A DNA stretch of 8,296 nt from Chloroflexota bacterium. GTDB taxonomy: Bacteria; Chloroflexota; Limnocylindria; Limnocylindrales; CSP1-4. The notes below the pieces were generated by a model, which had not been told where the DNA came from, did no database searches, and was given only the letters and a program-made list of their open reading frames with translations. Location: the NCBI GenBank assembly GCA_017881985.1, contig JADGQH010000139.1, forward strand, positions 1 through 8,296, in the 5' to 3' direction. Made by a program: the position numbers and the translations under genes. Shown here piece by piece: positions 1-6,895 of this stretch (positions are counted from its first letter, which is position 1; every line of letters begins with the position of its first letter).

Positions 1-1057
1 CCGGGGCAATCGAGAGCATGGCTTCCCCGGTCCGGGCGCGGCGCGCGACCGGCAGGTCGGAGCGTCCGGTGTCCCGTGCCGCGGATGGCGGCGGGCCGAC
101 CAGCGGCGCCCCGAGGCCGAGGCGCCGGGACTCCCCGAGCGTCCGCCTCGCCGCGACCTGGGGATGATCATCGGGTCCGCTCGGTTCGGCCGACACCACC
201 TCTGCCACGTTCGGCCGCGAGCCGGCCGCGGGCTCCCGGGCCGCGGGCTCCGCTGCTGCCTGCCTGCCCGCGGTCGCGTCACCCGGCGCATCAGCCGTCG
301 TCGGCACGGGCGTCGAGGTCCCTGCATCGCGTTCGGGCGGCGATTCGGACGCGATCACCCGGGCCAGCGCAAGGACCGGGAGCGGCGCGCTCGCGTCGGC
401 AACGCGCGTCGCCGCGATGGCCGGCGTCTCCGTCGCGAGCCGCGCGACGGGCAGCGCACGAAGCCCGAGGCTTGATGGGTCACTCGCCGAGATCCCGGAT
501 GACGCCGCCTCGGCTGCTTCGGCGCCCGCATCGTCGAGCCCGGGGACGTCCGAGCTGGCCCCGGGCGCGGGATCCGCGGCACCGCGCGGGGGAAGCGCGG
601 CCACGGTCGTGACCCCGCGCTGCACGCTGGGCCGGCCGCGCCTGGGAGCCGTCGCGGAGGGCATCGGCGGCGCGACCCGCGGGTCGGAGCCGGATGGCAC
701 GCGCTGGACCAGCGGGACCGTGATGCCGCTCACGAGGCCCGCCGGACCGTCGGACGTCACGTCGTGGCCGAGCGGCACCAGGATCGGGTCGGGCGTGCGG
801 CGGCTCGCCAGGTCGCGGGCGAAGGCTGCGCTCGGGGCGGTGAGGGGCGCCGCGCCGACGGTCCGCTGCACCGGGCCCAGGTCTCGCCAGGCGGCGGGAC
901 GCGATTCGGCGCGCGGCCCCGGGCCGGGATCCCCTGGCGCGGACAACCCTCCCGCCGGCGCGGCGGGCACATCTTCGGACGCGCCTTCAGGTGCGGCGGG
1001 CGCCGGATCATCGCGGCCCGGTGCGCCGCGAAGCCAGTTCATGAAGGGCCAGCGCAC
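1..1057 (-). CDS. Pro/Ala-rich disordered eCIS-associated protein, partial (C-terminus beyond window)
   Basis: The frame is open from a GTG at 1055-1057 to position 1, giving 352 codons with no stop, so the C-terminus lies outside the window. The protein starts MRWPF, then is dominated by Ala, Pro, Gly, Arg and Ser, with no predicted membrane segment or catalytic motif, so it is probably largely disordered. Its one ordered-looking block is about residues 55-110 (AAWRDLGPVQRTVG, then a Phe/Leu-rich stretch ending PLGHD...GPAGLVSG). VQR occurs at residues 63-65, 117-119 and 145-147, and LPVAR at 202-206 and 335-339. I recognise this layout from actinobacterial and chloroflexotal eCIS loci, where a similar Pro-rich protein follows the DUF6760 gene and precedes hub or LysM genes. 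Its function is unknown to me; a scaffold or cargo-docking role is inference. The GTG start is preferred over the ATG at 1040-1042 because GAGGAG lies 10 nt upstream of it. The gap from the upstream gene is 7 nt. Confidence 0.75.
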   Translation of the reverse strand, partial: MRWPFMNWLRGAPGRDDPAPAAPEGASEDVPAAPAGGLSAPGDPGPGPRAESRPAAWRDLGPVQRTVGAAPLTAPSAAFARDLASRRTPDPILVPLGHDVTSDGPAGLVSGITVPLVQRVPSGSDPRVAPPMPSATAPRRGRPSVQRGVTTVAALPPRGAADPAPGASSDVPGLDDAGAEAAEAASSGISASDPSSLGLRALPVARLATETPAIAATRVADASAPLPVLALARVIASESPPERDAGTSTPVPTTADAPGDATAGRQAAAEPAAREPAAGSRPNVAEVVSAEPSGPDDHPQVAARRTLGESRRLGLGAPLVGPPPSAARDTGRSDLPVARRARTGEAMLSIAP

Positions 1058-1064
1058 GACGAAC

Positions 1065-1223
1065 TCACTCCTCTTCGGTCAGGCGCCGGTTGATCCCCGC
1101 GATCTCGTCGACGAAGCGGTGCCGGTCCGGGTGCTCCAGGTCGAGGATCTCGTCCATGGACCAGTGAAGGTGGTAGGCGACGTACGCGACCTCCTCGAAG
1201 AGGCGGTCGGCCGCGTACGTCAG
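1065..1223 (-). CDS. DUF6760-type small eCIS protein (52 aa)
   Basis: This is a 52-residue ORF ending in TGA at 1065-1067. The translation contains ADRLFEEVAYVAYHLHWSMD and EHPDRHRFVDEIAGINRRL, which I recognise as the short helical DUF6760-type protein found after the gp26-like gene in actinobacterial and chloroflexotal eCIS operons. The acidic-aromatic N-terminal half and basic C-terminal helix fit a small adaptor or chaperone; the biochemical role is not known to me. The start is odd. No ATG, GTG or TTG exists in this frame for more than 150 nt upstream, and the only internal Met (residue 23) would remove the conserved part. The best start is CTG at 1221-1223, which overlaps the TGA of the preceding gene by 3 nt positions and has GGGGGA just upstream. 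ATC one codon earlier is an alternative. The overlap implies translational coupling to the upstream chaperone. Confidence 0.75.
   Translation of the reverse strand: MTYAADRLFEEVAYVAYHLHWSMDEILDLEHPDRHRFVDEIAGINRRLTEEE
1068..1073 (-). promoter_or_regulatory. Ribosome binding site of the Pro/Ala-rich protein gene
   Basis: GAGGAG on the minus strand lies within the last codons of the small upstream gene, 10 nt before the GTG at 1057. It decides the start: the in-frame ATG five codons later would be 25 nt from it. Confidence 0.6.
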
Positions 1224-1657
1224 GATTCCCCCGGCGAGGCGCCCCCGATCTCGACGCTGAACTCGTGGCGGCAGGCCGGACAGGTTACGGACGCCTGGGA
1301 CGTCCCCTCCTGGTTGACGCGGCGGTAGAGGTCCTGGAGGAACGCGAGGTCCGAGGCGAACATCCCCTCGATGACCTGCGGCGTGACCATCGAGACGGTC
1401 CCCAGCCGGGACACCACCCGGCTGAGCAGGATCACCGTCAGGTACGCCTCGTTCTCCCGGACGCGCGGGTCGCGCAGCGGGAGGATCTCGTCGCGAGCCG
1501 TCGCCAGGCGCATCGCCCCCTCCCGGTGGAGGGTGCCCGCGTCGTCGACATAGCCACGCGGCAGGACGAACGGGAACTCGGTCCGCAGGCCCGCCGGCGC
1601 GGGGCCGGACGCGCCGCCGGAGGCGGCTGCCGGCCCCGCGATCAGGTCGAGCGCCAC
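1220..1657 (-). CDS. T4 gp26-like baseplate hub assembly chaperone with CPAC zinc motif (145 aa)
   Basis: This 145-residue protein is placed between tube and DUF6760 genes, the usual position of the T4-type baseplate hub assembly chaperone (gp26-like) in this eCIS lineage. Its first 25 residues are Ala/Gly/Pro-rich. A conserved-looking core follows (about residues 26-36, TEFPFVLPRGY; 55-72, ARDEILPLRDPRVRENEA) and then a Leu/Val-rich helical stretch at 72-90. The C-terminus has Cys126-Pro-Ala-Cys129-Arg-His131, a half zinc-binding site, followed by EFSVEIGG. Such a protein is expected to act in the cytoplasm during baseplate assembly and not to stay in the particle; this is inferred from T4. 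The start is GTG at 1655-1657, one base after the tube stop codon, so translation is probably coupled to the tube gene. No strong separate ribosome binding site is visible. The ATG at residue 49 is rejected because the conserved FPFVLPRGY block lies before it. Confidence 0.72.
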   Translation of the reverse strand: MALDLIAGPAAASGGASGPAPAGLRTEFPFVLPRGYVDDAGTLHREGAMRLATARDEILPLRDPRVRENEAYLTVILLSRVVSRLGTVSMVTPQVIEGMFASDLAFLQDLYRRVNQEGTSQASVTCPACRHEFSVEIGGASPGES

Positions 1658-1658
1658 G

Positions 1659-2120
1659 TCACTTGATCCGCTCGAGCCGCTCGCAGACGATCGTGACGCT
1701 CTCGACCGACGGCGTGTTGTCCCCGGCCTTCATCCCGGTCGCCTCGAACTTCGAGATCCACGCGTGGAAGAAGTTGTATCGGGCGACCTCGCCGCCGGCG
1801 AAGTCGTACTGGACGATGGAGCCGTCCTTGCGGGCGCCGGTGATGGCGCCGTCGAGGGCAGCCTTGTGCCAGTTGTAGAGATCCATGCTGGCGTCGGCGG
1901 CGCGCTTCAGGGTGATGGTCGGCGGCTTCGTCGCCCCGATCATCTTCTTGAGGATGGGCTTGCCGAGGGCATCATTCGCCTTCAGCTCCACGACCTCGAT
2001 CTCGGAGCTGATGCCGCCCACCTCCTGGAAGGAAGCGATCGTGACGCCCCCGATCTCGATCTTGAAGCGCTGGGCGACGAGCGAGTCGAAGGGCGTCGCG
2101 GAGGGGAGTCCGGCTGCCAT
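1659..2120 (-). CDS. eCIS inner tail tube protein, T4 gp19/Hcp-like (153 aa)
   Basis: This 153-residue protein matches the phage tail tube family (T4 gp19-like, also Pvc1/Afp1-like). The N-terminal strand FKIEIGGVTIASFQEVGGIS (about residues 19-38) is the typical start of the tube beta-barrel. GATKPPTITLKRA (about 62-74) is the conserved mid-region, and residues 77-95 (MDLYNWHKAALDGAITGAR) form the usual helix. The C-terminal strand SVESVTIVCERLERI closes the fold. Subunits of this kind stack as hexameric rings that form the inner tube, which is driven into the target when the sheath contracts and may hold cargo in its lumen. The ATG at 2118-2120 has GGAGG 10 nt upstream. The gene follows the sheath after 50 bp, and the chaperone gene starts 1 nt after its stop. 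The length is normal for the family and no disruption is seen. Confidence 0.93.
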   Translation of the reverse strand: MAAGLPSATPFDSLVAQRFKIEIGGVTIASFQEVGGISSEIEVVELKANDALGKPILKKMIGATKPPTITLKRAADASMDLYNWHKAALDGAITGARKDGSIVQYDFAGGEVARYNFFHAWISKFEATGMKAGDNTPSVESVTIVCERLERIK

Positions 2121-2130
2121 GGATGTGGAT

Positions 2131-2135
2131 CCTCC
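2131..2135 (-). promoter_or_regulatory. Ribosome binding site of the tail tube gene
   Basis: GGAGG on the minus strand lies 10 nt before the tube ATG at 2120, in the 50-bp gap after the sheath gene. It is the strongest Shine-Dalgarno sequence in this operon, consistent with the high copy number that a tube subunit needs. Confidence 0.65.
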
Positions 2136-2170
2136 AGTCTGTCGTCAGGCAGGGTAGTTGGGCGTCCTCG

Positions 2171-3688
2171 TCACTCGCTGAGCGACGTGCCGCCGGAGAA
2201 CTGGGCAAGGCGGAAGATCACGAACTCGGCCGGCTTCACCGGGGCGACCCCGATGTCGACGATGAGCTGGCCGGCATCGATCGACTCCGCGGTGTTGTTC
2301 TCGCCGTCGCACTTGACGAAGAAGGCTTCGGCCGGCGACGCCCCGAAGAGCGCCCCGTCGCGCCAGGTGCGGACGAGGAACGACCCGACCGTGCGCTTCA
2401 CGCGCTCCCAGAGGTCCATGTCGTTCGGCTCGAAGACAACCCACTGCGTCCCGAGCAGGATCGACTCCTCCATGTAGTTGAAGAGGCGTCGCACGTTGAG
2501 ATAGCGCCATGCCGGGTCCGACGAGAGCGTCCGGGCGCCCCAGACGCGGATCCCGCGACCGGGGAAGGTGCGGATGCAGTTGACCCCGATCGGGTTGAGC
2601 TGGTCGTGCTCCGCGCGGGTCAGGTTCAGCTCGAGCGAGATGGCGCCCCGCACGATCTCGTTGGCGGGCGCCTTGTGCACCCCCCGCTCGCCGTCGCTGC
2701 GGGCCCAGATGCCGGCCATGTGACCGGATGGCGGCACGAACGCGGCCTGGCCCGCGATCGGGTCGAAGACCTTGATCCACGGCCAGTAGAGCGTGGCGTA
2801 CTTGGAATCGTAGCCGGCCTTGTCCTGGCGCCACTCCTTGATCTGCTGGGCGTTGTAGTCGGGCGGGGCGTCGAGGATCGCGACGCGATCGCCCATCAGC
2901 TCGCAGTGGGCCATGATCGCGAGCTGGACCGCCTTGACCCCTTCGAGGTCGATGACGCCGCGCTGGTAGAGCGCCATCAGGTCCGGCGCCGCCACCATCG
3001 TGATCTCCTCGACCGCCTCGAGGCCGCCGAACCCGGTCCGGTCCGCGGTGTTGCCGACATACTCGTCGGGCGTGACGCGCGCGGGCGTGGCGCTCGTCCC
3101 GCCGGCCAGCATGGCCTTCGTCCCGGTGGCAGGGGCGACGTCGCCCTTGGCGGTCTCCTCCAGGCGGACCAGCTTGGAGGTCTTCGTCGCGGTGAGGACG
3201 TTGTTGCGGCCCTTCTTGAGGCTGACGTTGTCGTAGACCTCGGTCTCGCTGCCGCGCGTCACGACGAGCTTGAAGACGCCCTCGCCGGGCTCGCCCGGGT
3301 CGCCCACCTCGACGGACACGTCGTTGCCGGTGGCGCCCGCATCGAGCGCGACCACGCGGAAGGCCGCCTGGCCCTTGTCCGTTGAGCTCGGCAGCTCGAG
3401 GCGCGCGGTCGGGGCACCAGCACCGTCGGCGCCGATCCGGACGATATAGGCGGTCGTGCCCCCGTTGAGGAAGAACCCGTAGACGGAGTGGGCCAGGTAC
3501 GACCCCTCCATGAAGTCGCCGAACGAGGCGACGAACTGCGTCCAGTTCGTGACCATCACCGGCGTGTTGGCGGGCCCCTTCTGGGCGAGGCCGACGAAGG
3601 CCGCGACGGCCGTCCCGACCCCCTCGATCGGGCGCGAGGCGGCCTGGACCTCCTCGACGTAAACGCCGGGCGAAAGGTAGTTCGGCAT
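2171..3688 (-). CDS. Contractile tail sheath protein of eCIS (505 aa)
   Basis: This is a full-length sheath of 505 residues. The N-terminus MPNYLSPGVYVEEV is the classic start of phage and eCIS sheath proteins. It is the arm that links neighbouring subunits, so the ATG at 3686-3688 is chosen although the frame stays open to 3961. Residues about 20-85 form the first conserved domain (GVGTAVAAFVGLAQKGP, then a GGTTAYIVRIG strand). Residues about 90-215 are a variable beta-rich insertion, probably surface-exposed. Residues 220-385 carry the subtilisin-like sheath domain with RVAILDAPPD and PSGHMAGIWARSD. Residues 345-505 are the C-terminal sheath domain with RTFPGRGIRVWGARTLS, RRLFNYMEESI and WVVFEPND. 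The protein polymerises round the tube in an extended state and contracts to drive the tube forward. It is the first gene of the leftward unit and lies head to head with the Pvc16-like gene. Confidence 0.96.
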   Translation of the reverse strand: MPNYLSPGVYVEEVQAASRPIEGVGTAVAAFVGLAQKGPANTPVMVTNWTQFVASFGDFMEGSYLAHSVYGFFLNGGTTAYIVRIGADGAGAPTARLELPSSTDKGQAAFRVVALDAGATGNDVSVEVGDPGEPGEGVFKLVVTRGSETEVYDNVSLKKGRNNVLTATKTSKLVRLEETAKGDVAPATGTKAMLAGGTSATPARVTPDEYVGNTADRTGFGGLEAVEEITMVAAPDLMALYQRGVIDLEGVKAVQLAIMAHCELMGDRVAILDAPPDYNAQQIKEWRQDKAGYDSKYATLYWPWIKVFDPIAGQAAFVPPSGHMAGIWARSDGERGVHKAPANEIVRGAISLELNLTRAEHDQLNPIGVNCIRTFPGRGIRVWGARTLSSDPAWRYLNVRRLFNYMEESILLGTQWVVFEPNDMDLWERVKRTVGSFLVRTWRDGALFGASPAEAFFVKCDGENNTAESIDAGQLIVDIGVAPVKPAEFVIFRLAQFSGGTSLSE

Positions 3689-3697
3689 GCGGATCGG

Positions 3698-3704
3698 CCC
3701 TCCC
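3698..3704 (-). promoter_or_regulatory. Ribosome binding site of the sheath gene
   Basis: GGGAGGG on the minus strand lies 9 nt before the ATG at 3688. It supports the 505-residue start over upstream in-frame starts, including the ATG at 3961. Confidence 0.65.
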
Positions 3705-3734
3705 GGGCTGCGAAGGTAGGGACCGGTCGAGCGT

Positions 3735-3825
3735 GGCACCGGGGGCCCGATCGCGGCAACGGGCGACCGGACAGCCGAAGGGGCCGGTCGGGCTGCCCGA
3801 TGGGGCACCGGGGGCGACCCGATCG
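3735..3825. repeat. Direct repeat pair in the divergent control region
   Basis: GGCACCGGGGGC is found at 3735-3746 and again, identically, at 3804-3815. Both copies are followed by CCCGATCG: it overlaps the end of the first copy and starts at 3818 after the second. The 69-bp spacing within a head-to-head promoter region would suit two operator half-sites, but GC richness raises the chance of coincidence. Confidence 0.45.
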
Positions 3826-3834
3826 GCTGCCCCA

Positions 3835-3850
3835 GGGCGGCTTGCCGCCC
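3835..3850. other. Perfect GC hairpin with CUUG tetraloop
   Basis: GGGCGG at 3835-3840 and CCGCCC at 3845-3850 pair perfectly around CTTG (3841-3844). As RNA this would be a six-pair GC stem with a CUUG loop closed by G-C, a known extra-stable tetraloop. It lies about 125 bp before the Pvc16-like start, so it could sit in that gene's leader transcript. No U-tract follows, so a simple terminator is unlikely. Confidence 0.45.
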
Positions 3851-3962
3851 GACGGACACCTTGCGAGGCTGACCGGGCGGGTCGACGTGCCCGCGGCCGA
3901 CTGCGCGCCTGCCCGGAACGCGATCGGGCGGGCCCGCGACCAGCGTCCCGCGACGGACCACC

Positions 3963-3967
3963 AGGGG
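3963..3967 (+). promoter_or_regulatory. Ribosome binding site of the Pvc16-like gene
   Basis: AGGGG lies 8 nt before the ATG at 3976. It favours that ATG over the in-frame GTG at 3967-3969, which overlaps this site. Confidence 0.55.
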
Positions 3968-3975
3968 TGCACCGG

Positions 3976-4728
3976 ATGATCGAGGAAGTCGACGAGACGC
4001 TTCGGGGCCTGATCCGGACCGAGGTCCTGAGCGGGAGCCAGGTGGAGGTCTCGTTCGACGCCCCCACCAAGGACTGGGCGTCGCGACGCAACGCCCCGAC
4101 GATCAACCTCTACCTCTACGACATCCGAGAAGACCTGTCGCGGCGCGACGCCGCCTGGGCCCCCGTGTACGCCGCGGAGGGCTACGTCACCGGCCACCAG
4201 CCTCCGCCGCGGCACTACAAGCTGCAGTACATGGTCACCGCGTGGACGCAACGTCCGGAGGACGAGCACCGGCTCCTCTCGGCGTGCCTCGCCGCGTTCC
4301 TCCGCCACGAGACGCTCGGCCCATCCGAGATGACGGGAGCGCTCGCCGAGCAGCCGCTGCCGGCCATGGTGAGCGTGGGCCTGCCGCTCGGGCCGGACCG
4401 CTCCATCGCCGACGTCTGGTCGGCCCTCGGTGGGGAGCTGAAGCCGTCGCTCGACGTGATCTTCAACGCGCCGTTCGTGGTCGGTCGGAGCCTGTCCGCC
4501 GGCGCACCCGTTCGCGAGCTGCCGCGGCTCTCGATCGCCCGCGCCGACGATGGCGGCGAGCCGGAGCACCCGGCACGCGCCATGGCGGGCCGTGGGAACG
4601 CCCTGGTCCGCCGGGGCAGGCCGCTGTCCCCCGACGAGACGCCCGTTGCCCAGGACGAGACCGTGGTCGGCGGCTCGAAGGCGAAGCCCGGGCGCACGTA
4701 CCGGATCCGCGGCTACCCGCGGCCCTGA
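3976..4728 (+). CDS. Pvc16-like tube/sheath cap (terminator) protein, DUF4255 family (250 aa)
   Basis: This 250-residue protein begins MIEEVDETLRGLIRTEVL and continues with SFDAPTKDWASRRNAPTINL, YLYDIREDLSRRD (about residues 29-56), HYKLQYMVTAWTQRPEDEHR (about 77-96) and DVWSALGGELKPSLD (about 147-161). These are hallmarks of the Pvc16 N-terminal domain (DUF4255) that occurs in nearly all eCIS loci. In the PVC/AFP systems the homologue caps the distal end of tube and sheath and fixes particle length. Residues about 185-250 are Arg/Pro/Gly-rich and poorly ordered, ending in RTYRIRGYPRP. This gene opens the rightward unit, and the ATPase follows after 23 nt. The reading frame is intact and the assignment is secure at family level. 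The capping role comes from characterised homologues. Confidence 0.9.
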   Translation: MIEEVDETLRGLIRTEVLSGSQVEVSFDAPTKDWASRRNAPTINLYLYDIREDLSRRDAAWAPVYAAEGYVTGHQPPPRHYKLQYMVTAWTQRPEDEHRLLSACLAAFLRHETLGPSEMTGALAEQPLPAMVSVGLPLGPDRSIADVWSALGGELKPSLDVIFNAPFVVGRSLSAGAPVRELPRLSIARADDGGEPEHPARAMAGRGNALVRRGRPLSPDETPVAQDETVVGGSKAKPGRTYRIRGYPRP

Positions 4729-4751
4729 CCGTCGATGACCGGCGGCCCAGC

Positions 4752-6839
4752 ATGACCCTCGCGTCCCCCGTCACCGACGCGTCCGTCCGCCACCTTGCCG
4801 CTCGGCTCGAGCTGGTCGAGGCCCGGATCCGCGTGGCGGTCGCTCGCCGGCGGGCCACCGACCCCGACCCCGACGATCGGTTCCGGGGCCTCTACGTCTC
4901 CGACGCCCAGGTCGACGAGATGCTGGCCGGCGCGCCTGTGCCGCTCCTGCCCGCCGCCCCGGACGCGGAGGCGACGGCGCGGCTGCAGGCCCTCGAGGCG
5001 GGCGCGGACGCGGCCGAGGCGGCGGGGGTCGACGTGCGACTGCGCCGGCTGATCCGGTCATTTGCGCTCGAGCAGCTCGACGTGGAGCTCCTGCTCGTCG
5101 CGCTGGCGCCGGACCTCGACCCGCGCTTCGAGCGCCTGTACGGCTACCTCCACGATGATGTCTCGCGCCGCAGGGCGAGCATCGGCCTGGCCCTGGAGCT
5201 GGTCGGTGCAGGCGGCGCGTCGGGCGCGGGCCGGGCGCGGCTCGGGCCGTCGGGGCCGCTCATCGCAGGCGGGCTCCTGATCGTCGAGGACGTCGACCGG
5301 CCCTTCCTGACACGTGCGCTCCGCGTGCCGGACCGCGTCGCCGGCCATCTCGTCGGCGACGACACGACCGATCCGCTCGTGGCCGCCCTCGAGGTGACGC
5401 CGTCCGGGCGGGATCTCGCTGGCGCCGGGCCGCTGGAGCGCGGCCTGCGCGCTGGGGCGCGCCTCGCCTATGTCCGCGAGCGCATCGGCACCGCCCCGCT
5501 CACCGTGGCCGCCCGCGCGCTGGCGCGCCTGGGGCCGCCGCCCGTCGTCGTCGACCTGGGCCGCCTCGGGCCGCACGAGGAGATCGGGGAAGCGGCAACG
5601 GCCGCGATCCGCGAGGCACGGCTCCGCGGCGCCGGCCTGCTGGCCGGTCCTGTCGAAGTGCTCGCCGAACGGGGCGCCGCTGCCGTCCGCGCCTTCGCGG
5701 AAGCCGGCTGCGTGACGGTCCTGCACGGCGCGCGTGGCTGGGATCCCGCGTGGTCGCGGACGGTCGCGTTCCTCGTCGAGGCGGAGCTCCCGACGGCGAC
5801 CGAGCGTCGCGACGTTTGGCTGGCGGCCCTCGACGGGTCGGCGTCGGACGAGATGGCGGCGGCGATCGCCGCGCTCCCCTACCGGCTGGCACCCGAACAG
5901 GTCGAACGCGCGGCCGAGGCGGGCCGCCTGACCGCGGCGGCGTCCGGCCGGGCGCTCGGCGTCGGAGACGTCGCGGCCGGCGCTCGATCCCAGAACGCGG
6001 CCGGCCTGGATCGCCTGGCGCGCCGGATCGAGCCGCGCGTCGGCTGGGCGGACCTTGTCCTGCCGGCGCCGGTCGTGGAGCAGCTCGGCGAGCTGACCGC
6101 GCGGGCGCGCCACCGCGACCGCGTCCTCGACGATTGGGGCCTTGCCCGGACGTCGCTCAAGGGACGCGGCGTGACCGCCCTGTTCGCGGGCGACTCCGGC
6201 ACCGGCAAGACCATGTCGGCGGAGGTGATCGCCCGGTCGCTCGGCCTTGACCTCTACGTGATCGACCTCTCGACGATCGTGGACAAGTACATCGGCGAGA
6301 CGGAGAAGAACCTGGACCGCGTCTTCAACGAGGCGGACCGGGTCAACGGCGTCCTGCTCTTCGACGAGGCCGATGCGATCTTCGGCAAGCGCTCGGAGGT
6401 GAAGGACGCCCGCGACCGCTATGCCAACGTGGAGGTCGCCTACCTGCTCCAGCGGATGGAGGTGTTCGACGGGATGGCGATCCTCACCACGAACCTCCGC
6501 GCCAACGTGGACGAGGCGTTCCTCCGGCGGCTGGACGCGATCGTCGAGTTCCCGGTACCCGACGTCGAGGATCGCCGGCGCCTCTGGGAGCGCAACCTCC
6601 CCGGGGCGCTCCCGATGGCGGACGACATCGACCTCGACTTCCTGGCCCGCCGCTTCACGCTCTCGGGCGGGAACATCCGGAACGTGGCGGTGGGCGCCGC
6701 CTTCCGCGCGGCCGAGGGCGAACGGCGCGTGGCCATGGCCGACCTCGTCCGCGAGACGGCCCGGGAGTACCGCAAGCTGGGCCGCCTCTGCGTGGAGGCC
6801 GAGTTCGGCTCGTGGTTCAGCGTGGTGGCGAGCACCTGA
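4752..6839 (+). CDS. Pvc15-like AAA+ ATPase of the eCIS (695 aa)
   Basis: This 695-residue protein carries a C-terminal AAA+ module. The Walker A is GDSGTGKT at residues 480-487 and the Walker B is LLFDEAD at 535-541. Sensor 1 is ILTTN at 577-581, and the arginine-finger region is FLRRLD at 590-595. The sensor-2-type GGNIRN is at 639-644. YIGETEKN at 513-520 is the conserved pore-loop-side segment seen in FtsH/Cdc48-like ATPases. About 430 N-terminal residues are Ala/Leu/Arg-rich and helical, with ALEQLDVELLLVALAPDLDP at 105-124 and ERLYGYLHDDVSRRRAS at 127-143; these are typical of the eCIS ATPase N-domain. The homologue Pvc15/Afp15 is needed for normal assembly in PVC/AFP systems, but its substrate is unclear. 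The ATG at 4752 is chosen because the conserved N-domain begins just after it, 23 nt after the Pvc16-like stop. Its ribosome binding site is weak (GGCGG). The frame upstream of 4752 is only a shadow of the previous gene. Confidence 0.93.
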   Translation: MTLASPVTDASVRHLAARLELVEARIRVAVARRRATDPDPDDRFRGLYVSDAQVDEMLAGAPVPLLPAAPDAEATARLQALEAGADAAEAAGVDVRLRRLIRSFALEQLDVELLLVALAPDLDPRFERLYGYLHDDVSRRRASIGLALELVGAGGASGAGRARLGPSGPLIAGGLLIVEDVDRPFLTRALRVPDRVAGHLVGDDTTDPLVAALEVTPSGRDLAGAGPLERGLRAGARLAYVRERIGTAPLTVAARALARLGPPPVVVDLGRLGPHEEIGEAATAAIREARLRGAGLLAGPVEVLAERGAAAVRAFAEAGCVTVLHGARGWDPAWSRTVAFLVEAELPTATERRDVWLAALDGSASDEMAAAIAALPYRLAPEQVERAAEAGRLTAAASGRALGVGDVAAGARSQNAAGLDRLARRIEPRVGWADLVLPAPVVEQLGELTARARHRDRVLDDWGLARTSLKGRGVTALFAGDSGTGKTMSAEVIARSLGLDLYVIDLSTIVDKYIGETEKNLDRVFNEADRVNGVLLFDEADAIFGKRSEVKDARDRYANVEVAYLLQRMEVFDGMAILTTNLRANVDEAFLRRLDAIVEFPVPDVEDRRRLWERNLPGALPMADDIDLDFLARRFTLSGGNIRNVAVGAAFRAAEGERRVAMADLVRETAREYRKLGRLCVEAEFGSWFSVVAST

Positions 6840-6883
6840 GATGGAGACGCACCGGCGGCACGCGCGGCCGAGCAGGGATTGAC

Positions 6884-6888
6884 GGGAG
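6884..6888 (+). promoter_or_regulatory. Ribosome binding site of the DUF4157 gene
   Basis: GGGAG lies 7 nt before the ATG at 6896, in the 56-bp gap after the ATPase. It supports this start over the in-frame ATG at 6812, which lies inside the ATPase gene. Confidence 0.55.
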
Positions 6889-6895
6889 CGGGACG

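Larger units (their letters stand above)
3689..3975. promoter_or_regulatory. Divergent intergenic control region between the two eCIS units
   Basis: This 287-bp region separates the sheath gene (leftward) from the Pvc16-like gene (rightward). It should therefore hold the promoters for both units, although I cannot place a convincing -10/-35 pair on either strand. TACCTT on the minus strand, about 25 nt upstream of the sheath start, is only a weak -10 candidate. The region contains GGCACCGGGGGC twice, at 3735-3746 and 3804-3815 (69 bp apart), each followed by CCCGATCG, directly or after a short spacer. A compact hairpin lies at 3835-3850. Frames that stay open across it are shadows of the flanking genes in this GC-rich DNA. 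Confidence 0.55.

Noticed and set aside
417..1328. Plus-strand open frame of 303 codons at the left end
   Set aside because: It is antisense to the Pro/Ala-rich protein, the DUF6760-type gene and part of the chaperone, all supported by family resemblance and operon spacing.
2123..3385. Plus-strand open frame antisense to the sheath
   Set aside because: It is a typical antisense shadow in GC-rich DNA, rich in Val, Asp, Arg and Gly, with no recognisable motif.
3689..3961. N-terminal extension of the sheath by 91 residues
   Set aside because: MPNYLSPGVYVEE is the normal sheath N-terminus and has a good ribosome binding site; the extension is Pro/Arg/Gly-rich noise.
2145..4106. Long minus-strand open frame of 653 codons over the sheath in another frame
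   Set aside because: It is very Arg-rich with no family resemblance; the sheath frame is unmistakable. It also runs through the divergent intergenic region.
6841..6882. 13-codon ORF (METHRRHARPSRD) between the ATPase and DUF4157 genes
   Set aside because: It is too short, has no clear ribosome binding site and no family match. It could at most be a leader peptide, which nothing else supports.
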